Assembly: GCF_900105925.1 (NCBI RefSeq)
Contig: NZ_LT629791.1
Location: 992,001-1,056,000 of the forward strand
DNA: 64,000 bases
Source: Jiangella alkaliphila
GTDB lineage: Bacteria > Actinomycetota > Actinomycetes > Jiangellales > Jiangellaceae
Direction: 5' to 3'
The position numbers were made by a program, and so were the translations under genes. The notes under the pieces were generated by a model that did not search any database, had not been told where the DNA came from, and saw nothing but the letters and a program-made list of their open reading frames with translations. This document shows positions 8,365 to 16,854 of the stretch, one piece after another (the first letter of the stretch is position 1; every line of letters begins with the position of its first letter).

Positions 8365-9510
8365 GTGGACGCCGCGCTGCCGGGGTACGAGGAGCAGTGG
8401 TGGCGTGCCCTGGCGGTGTTCCGCGCGTTCTCCGTCCTCTACGCGGCCGTCCTCTACGCGCTCGCGCGCGACGACTACGAGCACGTCACCGCCGGCTGGC
8501 TGGTGCTGGCCGGACTCGTCGTCTGGACCGTGCTGACGTACCTCTGGTACCGGCGACCGGCCGCCCGGCGCTGGCCGTTGCTGAGCGTCGACCTGCTGAT
8601 CGCCGCGGCCGCCGTCGTCGCGACCCGGCCGCTGCAGTTCGACTCCGACGCCGGCGCGCAGACGCTGCCGGTGATCTGGGTGGGCGCGCCGGTCATCGCC
8701 TGGGCGCTGGTGTACGGCTGGGGCGCCGCGGTGCCGGCCTCGGCGGTCATCGGACTGGCCTACGTGGCCGAGCGCGGCGCCGTCACCCCGGCGCTGCTGC
8801 ACAACACCGTCCTCGTGCTGGTCGCCGGCGCGACCGTCGGGTACGTGTGCGGGCTGGCCTGGCGGTCCGAGCGACGGCTGGCGGCGGCGCTGCGGGATCA
8901 GGCGGCCGCGCAGGAACGCGACCGGCTGGCCCGGGTGGTCCACGACGGCGTGCTGCAGGTACTGACGTACGTGTCGCGGCGCGGCCGCGAGCTGGGCGGC
9001 GACGCCGGCGAGCTGGCCGGGCTGGCGGCGGAGCAGGAGATCGCGCTGCGGGCGCTGATCACCGCCGGACCGGCGGCGTCACGCTCGCCCGGCCGGCTGG
9101 ACCTCGGCGAGCTGCTGCGGGCGGCGGCCACGCCGCGGGTGTCGGTGGCCGTACCACCGGCGCCGGTGCTGCTGCCAGCCGCCGCGGCGCACGAGCTGGC
9201 CGCCGCCGTCGCGGCCGCGCTGGACAACGTCGAGCGGCACGCCGGACCGGAGGCGCGGGCGTACGTCCTGCTGGACGACGACGGCGCCGACGTCACCGTC
9301 GTGGTCCGCGACACCGGTGCCGGGTTCGCGCCCGGCCGGCTGGCGGCGGCCGCGGCCGAGGGGCGGCTCGGGGTCGCGCGGTCGGTGGTCGGGCGGCTCC
9401 GGTCGCTCGGCGGGTCCGCCCAGGTCACCGGCGCACCTGGCGACGGCGTCGAGGTCACCCTCCGGCTGCCGCGGCGGACCGCCGCCCTGTCCCGGCGGGG
9501 TGCGCCGTGA
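8365..9510 (+). CDS. Sensor histidine kinase, DesK/NarX-like (HPK7)
   Basis: A 381-residue membrane kinase. Residues ~12-165 contain about five hydrophobic helices and little extracellular loop, suggesting it senses within the membrane. The dimerisation/phosphoacceptor helix reads RDRLARVVHDGVLQVL with His193 as the phosphorylated residue. The ATP-binding HATPase_c domain follows (AAALDNVERHA for the N box, RDTGAGFAPGRL for the G1 box). It is the partner of the response regulator, whose GTG start overlaps its stop by 4 bp, so the two are translationally coupled. The signal is unknown. Confidence 0.9.
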   Translation: MDAALPGYEEQWWRALAVFRAFSVLYAAVLYALARDDYEHVTAGWLVLAGLVVWTVLTYLWYRRPAARRWPLLSVDLLIAAAAVVATRPLQFDSDAGAQTLPVIWVGAPVIAWALVYGWGAAVPASAVIGLAYVAERGAVTPALLHNTVLVLVAGATVGYVCGLAWRSERRLAAALRDQAAAQERDRLARVVHDGVLQVLTYVSRRGRELGGDAGELAGLAAEQEIALRALITAGPAASRSPGRLDLGELLRAAATPRVSVAVPPAPVLLPAAAAHELAAAVAAALDNVERHAGPEARAYVLLDDDGADVTVVVRDTGAGFAPGRLAAAAAEGRLGVARSVVGRLRSLGGSAQVTGAPGDGVEVTLRLPRRTAALSRRGAP

Positions 9511-10148
9511 CCCGCGTCCTCGTCGTCGACGACCACCCGCTCTGGCGCGACGCCGTCGCCCGCGACCTCGCCGACGCCGGCTGCACCGTCGTGGGCACCG
9601 CCGGCGACGGCGACCAGGCGCTGCGCGTCGCGGCGGCGACGCGGCCCGGCCTCGTCCTGCTCGACCTGCAGTTGCCCGGCCGTAGCGGCGTCGACGTCAC
9701 CCGCGCACTGTGCTCGGGGCCGCCGCCGGTGCCGTACGTCCTGGTGCTGTCGGCCAGCGGCGAGCAGCGCGACGTGCTCGACGCGATGAAGGCGGGCGCG
9801 ACCGGCTACCTCACCAAGTCCGCCACCCGCGAGGAGCTGCTGGCCGCCGTCGACCGGGCCGGCCGCGGCGAGCCGGTGTTCACGCCCGGGCTGGCCGGAC
9901 TCGTGCTCGGCGAGTTCCGCCAGCTCGCGTCGGGGACGCCGGAGCGGCCGGTCCTCACGCCGCGCGAGACCGAGGTGCTGCGGCTGGTCGCCACCGGGCG
10001 GTCGTACCGGCAGATCGCCGAGCAGCTCGTGGTGTCGCACCGCACGGTGCAGAACCACGTGCAGAACATCCTCGGCAAGCTGCAGCTCGACAACCGGGTG
10101 CAGCTCACCCGCTACGCGATCGAGCACGGCCTCGACGACGTCCGGTAA
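9507..10148 (+). CDS. NarL/FixJ-family response regulator
   Basis: A 213-residue regulator. The receiver domain (residues ~1-120) has the acidic pair in VVDDHPLWRD, the phosphoacceptor Asp53 in LLDLQLPG and the conserved Lys in GYLTKSA. The C-terminal LuxR-type helix-turn-helix reads LTPRETEVLRLVATGRSYRQIAEQL followed by VSHRTVQNHVQNILGKL. It receives phosphate from the kinase with which it overlaps and then binds DNA. The peptidase gene 12 nt downstream could be co-transcribed, though it has its own -10 box. Confidence 0.92.
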   Translation: MTRVLVVDDHPLWRDAVARDLADAGCTVVGTAGDGDQALRVAAATRPGLVLLDLQLPGRSGVDVTRALCSGPPPVPYVLVLSASGEQRDVLDAMKAGATGYLTKSATREELLAAVDRAGRGEPVFTPGLAGLVLGEFRQLASGTPERPVLTPRETEVLRLVATGRSYRQIAEQLVVSHRTVQNHVQNILGKLQLDNRVQLTRYAIEHGLDDVR

Positions 10149-10160
10149 GGTCCCACGATC

Positions 10161-12023
10161 ATGATGGCGCGTCGAATGCGTGGTCTGTCCGTTCCCGCTC
10201 TGGCGGCCCTGGCCGTCGCCGCGCTCACGACGGCCGGCCAGGCGGTCCCCGCGCCAGAGCCGCCGCCCTATGTGCTGGCCGACGGCGTGACGCAGCCGGT
10301 CTACTCCTACGCCGACGCGATCCGCGAGTCGGTGTGGGTCGACCTCGGCACCGACCTCGACGACGACGGCGCCTCGGACCGCGTCGCCGTCGACGTCATC
10401 CGGCCGGCCGAGCCCGCGGCGGCCGGGCAGCGGGTCCCCGTCATCATGGACACCAGCCCGTACTACCTGTGCTGCGGCCGCGGCAACGAGTCGCAGCGCA
10501 AGACCTACGACGAGAACGGCGACCCGGCCGGCTTCCCGCTCTACTACGACAACTACTTCGTGCCCCGCGGCTACGCGATCGTGCTGGTCGACGACCTGGG
10601 GACGAACCGGTCGACGAGCTGCCCGGACGGCGGCGGCCCGGCCACGACGGCGGCCAGCGCGACCGTCATCGATTGGCTCAACGGCCGCGCCACCGCGTAC
10701 ACGTCGGCCACCGGCGACGAGACCGCCGACGCGGACTGGTCGACCGGCGCGGTCGGCATGATCGGCAAGTCCGCCGACGGGACCGTCGCCAACGGCGTCG
10801 CCGCCCTGGGCGTCGACGGCCTGCGCACCGTCGTGCCGATCGGCGCGGTCAGCTCGTACTACCACCAGTACAACTCGAACGGCGCGTGGGGCGGCTACCC
10901 GCCACTGCGCAGCGGGCCGCCGAACCTGCTGACGCCGCGCGCGTACGAGCTGTGCGAACCGTTCTTCCAGGAGCTGGAGACCCGGTTCGGCGACGACGGC
11001 GACTGGACGCACTACTGGACCGAGCGCGATTACACCCGCCGCGCCGACGACGTCGAGGCCAGCGTCTTCCTGGTGCACGGGTTCACCGACCAGGCGGTGC
11101 CGTCGGACCACCTGGCCCGCTGGTGGTCCGCGCTGTCCGAGGCCGGTGTGCCGCGGAAGCTGTGGCTGACCCAGGCCGGGCACGTCGACCCGTTCGACCT
11201 CGACCGCGAGCGCTGGGTCGGCACCCTGCACCGCTGGTTCGACCGCTGGCTGCTGGACGTCGACAACGGCATCGACGACGAGCCGATGGTGACGATCGAG
11301 CACGCGCCCGGCTCGTGGACCGACGAGGCCGACTGGCCCGCGGCCGCGGCGCACCCCGTCGCGCTGCACCCGTCGTCGCCCGGTCTGCTCTCGACGGGAC
11401 CGGCGCCGGCCGGCGACACCGCGGCCTACACCGACGACCCCGAGCAGGACCGCTGGGTCTGGGCCGAGAACCCGGACCAGCCGTCGCCGGCGCGGGTGCT
11501 GTTCCGCACCGCGCCGCTGGCGTCGGACCTGCGGTTGTCCGGCACCGCCTCGGTGACGGTGCGCGCGTCGTCGTCGACTCCGGAGGCGGTGGTGTCGGCG
11601 GCGCTGGTCGACTACGGCCCGGCGACCATCCACGACTATCTCAACCCGGGCTGGGGCATCGAGAACCTCGGCACCCGGTCCTGCGTGGGCGAGAGCACGC
11701 CCGCCGACAGCGCCTGCTACCTCGACACCGCCCTCTCCCTCCAGGACGTCGACCACCACGTCGTCGCCAGCGGCACCGGCGACCTCGGCCACTGGGCGAC
11801 GCTGTGGCGGCAGCTGCCGCTGCGTCCGGGGCGAGCGCAGACCATCACGTTCGACCTCACCGCCATGGACCACGTCGTGCCGGCCGGTCACCGGATCGGG
11901 CTGATCCTCGCCGGCACCGACTACTGGCGGTCGGGGGCACCCAGCCAGCTGCCCACCGTCACCGTCGACCTCGCCGCGACCTCGATCGAGCTGCCGGTGG
12001 CGGGCTCTATGCTCGGCGAGTGA
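10161..12023 (+). CDS. Secreted S15-family peptidase (X-Pro dipeptidyl-peptidase/CocE-like)
   Basis: A 620-residue exported hydrolase. An arginine-led signal peptide ends near AQAVPA-type residues (about 30). The alpha/beta-hydrolase core has the triad candidates Ser204 (GKS), Asp310 (HGFTDQAVPSDH) and His341 (QAGHVDPFD), and the C-terminal ~200 residues form the S15 jelly-roll domain. In most relatives the residue after the nucleophile is Tyr (GKSYDG); here it is Ala205. Likely removes Xaa-Pro dipeptides from extracellular peptides, or acts as an esterase/amidase. A -10 box TAAGGT (10146-10151) overlaps the regulator stop codon. A second ATG lies at 10164. Confidence 0.86.
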   Translation: MMARRMRGLSVPALAALAVAALTTAGQAVPAPEPPPYVLADGVTQPVYSYADAIRESVWVDLGTDLDDDGASDRVAVDVIRPAEPAAAGQRVPVIMDTSPYYLCCGRGNESQRKTYDENGDPAGFPLYYDNYFVPRGYAIVLVDDLGTNRSTSCPDGGGPATTAASATVIDWLNGRATAYTSATGDETADADWSTGAVGMIGKSADGTVANGVAALGVDGLRTVVPIGAVSSYYHQYNSNGAWGGYPPLRSGPPNLLTPRAYELCEPFFQELETRFGDDGDWTHYWTERDYTRRADDVEASVFLVHGFTDQAVPSDHLARWWSALSEAGVPRKLWLTQAGHVDPFDLDRERWVGTLHRWFDRWLLDVDNGIDDEPMVTIEHAPGSWTDEADWPAAAAHPVALHPSSPGLLSTGPAPAGDTAAYTDDPEQDRWVWAENPDQPSPARVLFRTAPLASDLRLSGTASVTVRASSSTPEAVVSAALVDYGPATIHDYLNPGWGIENLGTRSCVGESTPADSACYLDTALSLQDVDHHVVASGTGDLGHWATLWRQLPLRPGRAQTITFDLTAMDHVVPAGHRIGLILAGTDYWRSGAPSQLPTVTVDLAATSIELPVAGSMLGE

Positions 12024-12454
12024 GGCTGAGCCCGGCCGAGGACGCCAACCGCCGGCTGCTGCGCGCACGTGACGCGATGGACCGGCACTTCGCCGAGCCG
12101 CTGGACGTGCCCGCGCTGGCTCGCGTGGCGCTGATGTCGCCGGCCCACTTCACCCGCGAGTTCAAGGCCGTCTTCGGCGAGCCGCCGCACCGCTACCTGC
12201 AGCGCCGCCGTCTCGAGCGGGCGATGGCGCTGTTGCGCGACTCCGCAGCGAGCGTCACCGACGTCGGCCTCGCGGTCGGGTTCGCCAGCACCGGGACGTT
12301 CAGCCGGACTTTCGCGTCGGTGGTGGGCGTGCCGCCGTCGGCGTACCGCGCCCGGAGCCGGCCGCTACAGGCGCCGGGCTGCTTCGTCCACGCCTGGACG
12401 CGGCCCGCGTCATCGAGCGGTTTCGGAGAAGCGGCACTCGCGGCCGGCCTTTAG
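12020..12454 (+). CDS. Short AraC-family regulator (DNA-binding domain only)
   Basis: A 144-residue protein consisting almost entirely of the AraC DNA-binding domain: the first helix-turn-helix DVPALARVALMSPAHFTREFKAVFG and the second VTDVGLAVGFASTGTFSRTFASVVG. There is no sensor domain. The GTG start overlaps the peptidase stop by 4 bp and is supported by a -10 box TATGCT (12008-12013) 6 nt ahead inside the peptidase gene. It is followed 10 nt later by a VOC protein; this AraC plus VOC pairing recurs in actinobacteria and suggests it controls the VOC gene. Confidence 0.85.
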   Translation: MRLSPAEDANRRLLRARDAMDRHFAEPLDVPALARVALMSPAHFTREFKAVFGEPPHRYLQRRRLERAMALLRDSAASVTDVGLAVGFASTGTFSRTFASVVGVPPSAYRARSRPLQAPGCFVHAWTRPASSSGFGEAALAAGL

Positions 12455-12464
12455 CGTGGGTGGC

Positions 12465-12872
12465 ATGTTCACCGCCATCAAGATCACCACCATCCACGTG
12501 CTCGACCAAGACGAAGCCGTCGCCTTCTACGTGGGCAAGCTCGGCTTCGAGGTCGCCAACGACGTCGACATGGGCTTCACCCGTTGGCTGACCGTCGCCC
12601 TGCCCAACGACCCCGAGCGGCATCTCCTCCTCGAGGTGCCCGGCGCGCCCGCGCTCAGCGAGGAGGTCGCCGGCCAGGTCCGGGACCTGCTGACGAAGGG
12701 AGCGCTCGGCGTAGCCTGCGTCATCACCACCGACGACTGCCGCAAGGCGTTCGCGGAGCTGTCCGCCAAGGGCGTGGAGTTCACCCAGGAGCCGGTCGAG
12801 CACCCGTACGGCATCAACTGCACGCTGCGCGACCCGTTCGGCAACCAGATCCGGATCAACCAGCACGTCTGA
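12465..12872 (+). CDS. VOC-superfamily (glyoxalase-like) protein
   Basis: A 135-residue protein with the paired beta-alpha-beta-beta-beta units of the vicinal oxygen chelate fold: IHVLDQDEAVAFYVGKLGFEV in the first and the closing PFGNQIRINQ in the second, where Glu/His/Gln residues normally bind a metal. Could be a glyoxalase, a dioxygenase or an antibiotic-binding protein; the sequence does not decide. A GTG at 12456 is an alternative start, but ATG 12465 lies 7 nt after a -10 box TAGCGT (12452-12457). Confidence 0.82.
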   Translation: MFTAIKITTIHVLDQDEAVAFYVGKLGFEVANDVDMGFTRWLTVALPNDPERHLLLEVPGAPALSEEVAGQVRDLLTKGALGVACVITTDDCRKAFAELSAKGVEFTQEPVEHPYGINCTLRDPFGNQIRINQHV

Positions 12873-12942
12873 GTACGCGTACCCAGGCCGGTTGAGCGCC
12901 GGCGCTCAGGACGGGCCTGCTGCAGGGCGGCACAGTGCTGTC

Positions 12943-13233
12943 ATGACCACCGCGCCGCCCGCCACGAGGAACACCACCGCGTTCTACGTCCAGGCGATCC
13001 TGTCGTTCTCGATCGCCCTGGTCACGGTCGTCACCGGCATCCTGTACATCGACATCGATCCCTGGCCCCAGGCCTTCCTCGGCCTCGGCACGATCTACCT
13101 CGTGACGTCAGCGTTCACGCTGGCCAAGTGCATCCGCGACCAGCAGGAGGACACTGCGCTGACGAAGCGGCTGGACCAGGCCCGGGTCGACAAGCTGATC
13201 GCCGAGCACGACCCGTTCCGCGAACCGGTCTGA
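12943..13233 (+). CDS. YiaA/YiaB-family two-helix membrane protein
   Basis: A 96-residue protein with two hydrophobic helices (FYVQAILSFSIALVTVVTGILYI and AFLGLGTIYLVTSAFTLAKCI) joined by a short loop with the family DPWPQAF, then a charged tail RDQQEDTALTKRLDQARVDKLIAEHDPF. This is the YiaAB domain layout. Function is unknown across the family. It stands alone between the VOC gene and the ATPase. Confidence 0.8.
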   Translation: MTTAPPATRNTTAFYVQAILSFSIALVTVVTGILYIDIDPWPQAFLGLGTIYLVTSAFTLAKCIRDQQEDTALTKRLDQARVDKLIAEHDPFREPV

Positions 13234-13260
13234 ACCCAGCACTCGCGACACGCCTATGCG

Positions 13261-13296
13261 GTCGTCTAGCCAAATCTACGGCTCCCGCTAGACGAC
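13261..13296. repeat. Inverted repeat upstream of the AAA ATPase gene
   Basis: GTCGTCTAGC (13261-13270) and GCTAGACGAC (13287-13296) are exact 10-bp complements around a 16-nt AT-richer spacer. The dyad ends 4 nt before a -10-like TAGAGT (13301-13306) that precedes the ATG at 13313, so it covers the -35 region. The inner arms and spacer length match a second dyad at 17470-17499. Confidence 0.65.
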
Positions 13297-13312
13297 ACCA
13301 TAGAGTCCGATC

Positions 13313-14509
13313 ATGGACCCGGTGCGCAACCCCTACGCCCCCGGCGCCGGTCAGCGCCCGCCCGAGCTGGCCGGCCGCGACCGTGAGCTGCAGCAGTTCG
13401 ACGTCGTGCTGGAGCGGATCGCGCGGGGGCGGCCGGAGCGCTCGCTCGTCCTCACCGGGCTGCGCGGCGTCGGCAAGACGGTGCTGCTGAACGCCCTGCG
13501 GTCGCAGGCCATCGGGCGCCTGTGGGGCACCGGGAAGATCGAGGCCCGGCCGGACCAGTCGCTGCGCCGGCCGCTGGCCAGCGCCCTGCACATGGCGGTG
13601 CGCGAGCTGACCCCGCGGCACCGCGACCCGGACCGCGTCGACGGCTTCCTCGGCGTGCTCAAGGCGTTCGCGCTGCGCTCGGCCGGCGACGACGCGAAGC
13701 TGCGCGACCGCTGGCAGCCGGGCATCGACGTGCCGGCGGCGACGGGCCGGGCCGACACCGGCGACATCGAGGTCGACCTGGTGGAACTGCTGGTCGACGC
13801 GGCGGGGGTCGCGCGGGACGTCGGGGTGGGCATCGCGCTGTTCGTCGACGAGATGCAGGACATCCCCGCGCCGGACGTGTCCGCGCTGTGCGCCGCCTGC
13901 CACGAGCTGTCCCAGCAGGGCCTGCCGCTGGTCGTGGTCGGGGCGGGGCTGCCGCACCTTCCCGCCGTCCTGTCGGCGTCGAAGTCGTACTCCGAGCGGC
14001 TGTTCCGCTACGTGCGCATCGACCGGCTGGACCGCGCGGCCGCCGACCGCGCACTGGAGGCGCCGGCCGAGGACGAGGGCGTGACGTACGAGCCGGCGGC
14101 GCTCGACGCGCTGTACGCGGCGACCGAGGGCTACCCGTACTTCGTGCAGGCCTACGGCAAGGTCACCTGGGACAACGCGCCCACCGACCCCATCGGCGCC
14201 GACGACGTGCGCATGGCCGCGCCGGAGGCCCAGGCCGAGCTGGCGGTCGGCTTCTTCGGCTCGCGGTACGAGCGGGCCACCCCGGCCGAGCGCGAGTATC
14301 TGCGCGCCATGGCCGCCCTCTCCGACGACACCCACGGCGTCGTCCCCACCTCGGACGTCGCGACGTTCCTCGGCCGCAAGCCGTCGTCGCTGTCGCCGGC
14401 CCGCGACTCGCTGATCAAGAAGGGCTTGGTCTATTCGGCCGAGCGCGGCACCATCGCCTTCACCGTCCCGCACTTCGGCATCTACCTGCGCAAGCACGCC
14501 ACCGTCTGA
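13313..14509 (+). CDS. Orphan AAA/STAND-type ATPase
   Basis: A 398-residue ATPase. Walker A is GLRGVGKT (about residues 46-53) and Walker B is ALFVDEMQD (about 176-184), with the order and spacing of the archaeal-type AAA ATPase/STAND clan. A helical lid follows, then a C-terminal winged-helix-like segment (YLRAMAALSDDTHGVVPTS...LGRKPSSLSPARDSLIKKGLV). There is no effector or sensor domain attached and no obvious partner gene. The start is probably leaderless (TAGAGT 6 nt upstream). The biological role is unknown; similar stand-alone genes are scattered through actinomycetes. Confidence 0.85.
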   Translation: MDPVRNPYAPGAGQRPPELAGRDRELQQFDVVLERIARGRPERSLVLTGLRGVGKTVLLNALRSQAIGRLWGTGKIEARPDQSLRRPLASALHMAVRELTPRHRDPDRVDGFLGVLKAFALRSAGDDAKLRDRWQPGIDVPAATGRADTGDIEVDLVELLVDAAGVARDVGVGIALFVDEMQDIPAPDVSALCAACHELSQQGLPLVVVGAGLPHLPAVLSASKSYSERLFRYVRIDRLDRAAADRALEAPAEDEGVTYEPAALDALYAATEGYPYFVQAYGKVTWDNAPTDPIGADDVRMAAPEAQAELAVGFFGSRYERATPAEREYLRAMAALSDDTHGVVPTSDVATFLGRKPSSLSPARDSLIKKGLVYSAERGTIAFTVPHFGIYLRKHATV

Positions 14510-14519
14510 CGGGGACGGT

Positions 14520-14954
14520 CTAGCCGGCGGTCAGCCGGGCGCCGAGTTGGTGGACGAGCGAGTAGAGGTTGCCCACGCCCCAGTGCGCGACGATCCGCCC
14601 GTCGACCACCCGCATGGCGTCGACCGTCTCGAACCCCATGGTGCGCCCGGTCGCCGGAATGCCGAGGAACTCGCCCCGGTGCGTGCCGCGGTAGATCTTG
14701 TAGGTCGTGACGAGGTCGCCGTCAGCGGACTGCCACTGGATGTCGGCGTGGAAGTCGGGGAACGCCTGGCGCAGCGTCGTGTAGAGGATCTTCACGCCGG
14801 CCTTGTCGGCGGTCACGCCCGGCTGCGGGGTGTGGTCGACGAAGTCGTCGGCGAAGAGCTCGTCGAAGACGGCGAAGTCGCCGCCGCCCTGCACCTCGAT
14901 GGTGTTGCGCCGGACGACGGCCTTGGCCGCCTCGCTCGGGTCGATCTGGGTCAT
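14520..14954 (-). CDS. SnoaL-like ester cyclase family protein
   Basis: A 144-residue NTF2-fold protein. The motif FDELFADDFVDHTPQPG, then FPDFHADIQWQSADGDLVTTYKIYRGTHRGEFLGIPATGRTM and MRVVDGRIVAHWGVGNLYSLVHQLG are characteristic of SnoaL-like polyketide cyclases and their general-purpose relatives. It is the last gene of a three-gene minus-strand operon with an LLM oxidoreductase and a quinone reductase, 29 nt behind the latter. No polyketide genes are nearby, so a detoxification or general hydrolase role is more likely. Confidence 0.85.
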   Translation of the reverse strand: MTQIDPSEAAKAVVRRNTIEVQGGGDFAVFDELFADDFVDHTPQPGVTADKAGVKILYTTLRQAFPDFHADIQWQSADGDLVTTYKIYRGTHRGEFLGIPATGRTMGFETVDAMRVVDGRIVAHWGVGNLYSLVHQLGARLTAG

Positions 14955-14983
14955 GGCTGCTCCACAGGCTCCGGGGACCAGAG

Positions 14984-15913
14984 TCAGAAGGTGACGACGT
15001 ACTTGCCGGCGACGTGCTTGGTGGTGAAGTCGAGGTAGGCCGAGCGCACGTCGGCGAACGGGTAGGTGGCGCCGACCGGCACGTCCAACCGGCCGTCGGC
15101 GGCCTGCGCTGCGAGGTCGGCCAGCCGGCCGGGCGGGAACTGCGTGCTGACGTAGCTGGCGCCGACCCCGCGGTCGAAGGCCGGCGGGCCGCCCAGGACC
15201 GACACCAGCCGGCCGCCGGGCCGGGCCGCCGCGGCCGACGACGCGAGAGCCGGACCCGCCTGGACGACGTCGAGCACCACGTCGACGCCGGCCGGGACGA
15301 GCCGGCGGATCTGCGCCGCCAGGTCGGCCTCGCGGTCGATCAGCGCGTGCGCCCCCAGGCCCAGCAGGAACGCCTCGTCGTCGGCCCGCCCGGTGGCGAA
15401 CACCTGACCGGCGGTCCGGCGGGCCAACTGGACGGTGAACGAGCCGACCCCGCCGGTGGCGCCGACCACCAGCACGGTCTCGCCGGGCCCGACGTCGGCC
15501 GCGTCGACCACCGTCAGCGCGGTGGCCGCGCCGGTGACGAGGGCGGCGCCACGCACCGCGTCGAGTCCGGCGGGCCGCACGGCGAGCCGGGCGTCGTCCT
15601 TCACGACGACCAGCTCTGCCAGCCCGCCCGACGGGGCGCCGAGAGCGGCGATGACGGGGTCGCCGGCGGCGAAGCGCGTGACGTCCGGCCCCACCGCCTC
15701 GACCACGCCGGCGACGTCGGCTCCGGGGACGAACGGGTGGCGGACGGGGACGAAGTCCTTCATCGCGCCGGTGACCAGCTTGGGGTCGACCCCGTTGAGC
15801 GACACCGCCTCGGTGCGCAGCAGAACCTCGCCCGGCTCGGGCCGCGGCGCCGGCAGGTCCGTCACCTCCAGGGCTTCGAGCGGACCATAGGACGCGGACA
15901 CGAGTGCCTTCAT
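14984..15913 (-). CDS. NADP-dependent medium-chain oxidoreductase (quinone reductase type)
   Basis: A 309-residue MDR-superfamily enzyme. The N-terminal GroES-like fold is followed by the Rossmann dinucleotide site VLVVGATGGVGSFTVQLA. It lacks the cysteine cluster of zinc alcohol dehydrogenases, so it resembles zinc-less quinone or enone reductases. The open frame begins at 15937, but ATG 15913 has AAGGTGG at good spacing. It lies 20 nt after the LLM oxidoreductase and is probably controlled with it by the divergent TetR regulator. Confidence 0.88.
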   Translation of the reverse strand: MKALVSASYGPLEALEVTDLPAPRPEPGEVLLRTEAVSLNGVDPKLVTGAMKDFVPVRHPFVPGADVAGVVEAVGPDVTRFAAGDPVIAALGAPSGGLAELVVVKDDARLAVRPAGLDAVRGAALVTGAATALTVVDAADVGPGETVLVVGATGGVGSFTVQLARRTAGQVFATGRADDEAFLLGLGAHALIDREADLAAQIRRLVPAGVDVVLDVVQAGPALASSAAAARPGGRLVSVLGGPPAFDRGVGASYVSTQFPPGRLADLAAQAADGRLDVPVGATYPFADVRSAYLDFTTKHVAGKYVVTF

Positions 15914-15933
15914 GGGTTGTTCCACCTTCTCCT

Positions 15934-16812
15934 TCACAGCGGGAGTGCTTCGGCGAGCCGGCGCCAGCCGGCCCGGGGCAGGACGTTGTATGTGTCGTCG
16001 GTGACCAGCTGGAGCGCCACGTGGTCGGCACCGGCCGCGACGAAGTCGGCCGCCCGCGCTGCCACGGTGTCGGCGTCGCCCAGCGCGACGAGCGCGTCGA
16101 CCAGCCGGTCGCTGCCGCCGCCGCGCAGGTCGTCCTCGGCGAAGCCGAGCCGCCGCAGGCTCGAGGTGTAGTTCGGCATCAGCAGGTAGCGGGCGAGGAA
16201 GCCACGCGCGGTGGCGCGGGCCCGGTCGAGGTCGGTGTCGAGAACGACCTTCAGCTCGGGGGCGAGCAGCGCGTCCGGTCCCAGGATCGCCCGGGCGCTC
16301 GCGGTGTGCTCGGCGGTCACCAGGTACGGGTGCGCGCCGGCGGCGCGGTCGCGGGAGAGCGCGAGCATCTTCGGCCCCAGCGCGGCCAGCACCCGGGCGT
16401 CGGCGGGGACGGGTTCGGCCGCCGCGTCCAGGGCGTCGAGGTAGGACCGCATCGCCGAGTACGGCTGGGCGTACCGGTCGGTGAAGTGGCCGTGGCTGAC
16501 GCCGAGCCCGAGCAGGAACCGGCCCGGATGGAGCTTCTCGACCTCGGCCCGCTGGGCGGCCACGTCAGCGGCGTCGTGCTCCCAGATGCTGAGGATTCCG
16601 GTGGCCACCGGGATCCGCGAGGTGGCGTCCAGGACCGTGCGCGCCCAGGCGACCGACGGGCTGCCGCCCATCCACAGCGCGCCGAAGCCCAGGTCGTCGA
16701 GCTCCGCGGCGGCCTCGTCGAACTCGGCGGTGTAGGGCTGGACACCGCGCTGCGCGTCGCTCCAGACCCCGCTCCAGATGCCGAACGTTCCCAGCCGGCG
16801 GCGCTGCGCCAT
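15934..16812 (-). CDS. LLM-class (F420-dependent type) oxidoreductase, TIGR03620-like
   Basis: A 292-residue luciferase-like TIM-barrel oxidoreductase. It opens with LGTFGIWSGVWSD and contains LGFGALWMGGSPS, RIPVATGILSIWEHD and HPGRFLLGLGVSHGHF, the last being the phosphate/flavin region of the LLM family. Relatives in actinobacteria use F420 rather than FMN, though the cofactor is not proven by sequence. First gene of the operon; start ATG with GGAG 8 nt upstream. Divergent from the TetR gene across a 42-bp gap. Confidence 0.88.
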   Translation of the reverse strand: MAQRRRLGTFGIWSGVWSDAQRGVQPYTAEFDEAAAELDDLGFGALWMGGSPSVAWARTVLDATSRIPVATGILSIWEHDAADVAAQRAEVEKLHPGRFLLGLGVSHGHFTDRYAQPYSAMRSYLDALDAAAEPVPADARVLAALGPKMLALSRDRAAGAHPYLVTAEHTASARAILGPDALLAPELKVVLDTDLDRARATARGFLARYLLMPNYTSSLRRLGFAEDDLRGGGSDRLVDALVALGDADTVAARAADFVAAGADHVALQLVTDDTYNVLPRAGWRRLAEALPL

Positions 16813-16830
16813 GGCGTTCTCCAGGGCTTG

Positions 16831-16848
16831 TGTATCGATCGGTATGTT
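16831..16848. promoter_or_regulatory. Candidate TetR operator overlapping a -10 box
   Basis: The 42-bp divergent gap contains TATCGATCGGTA, a CGATCG core with flanking TA arms and one mismatched pair, the general shape of TetR-family operators. The -10-like TATGTT (16843-16848) lies 6 nt before the TetR ATG, so binding would block its promoter and probably the divergent one. Confidence 0.45.
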
Positions 16849-16854
16849 GTTGGC

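Noticed and set aside
8898-12068. 1056-aa minus-strand ORF
   Set aside because: Covers the kinase, response regulator and peptidase, all with intact motifs on the plus strand; the minus product is low-complexity Val/Gly/Arg.
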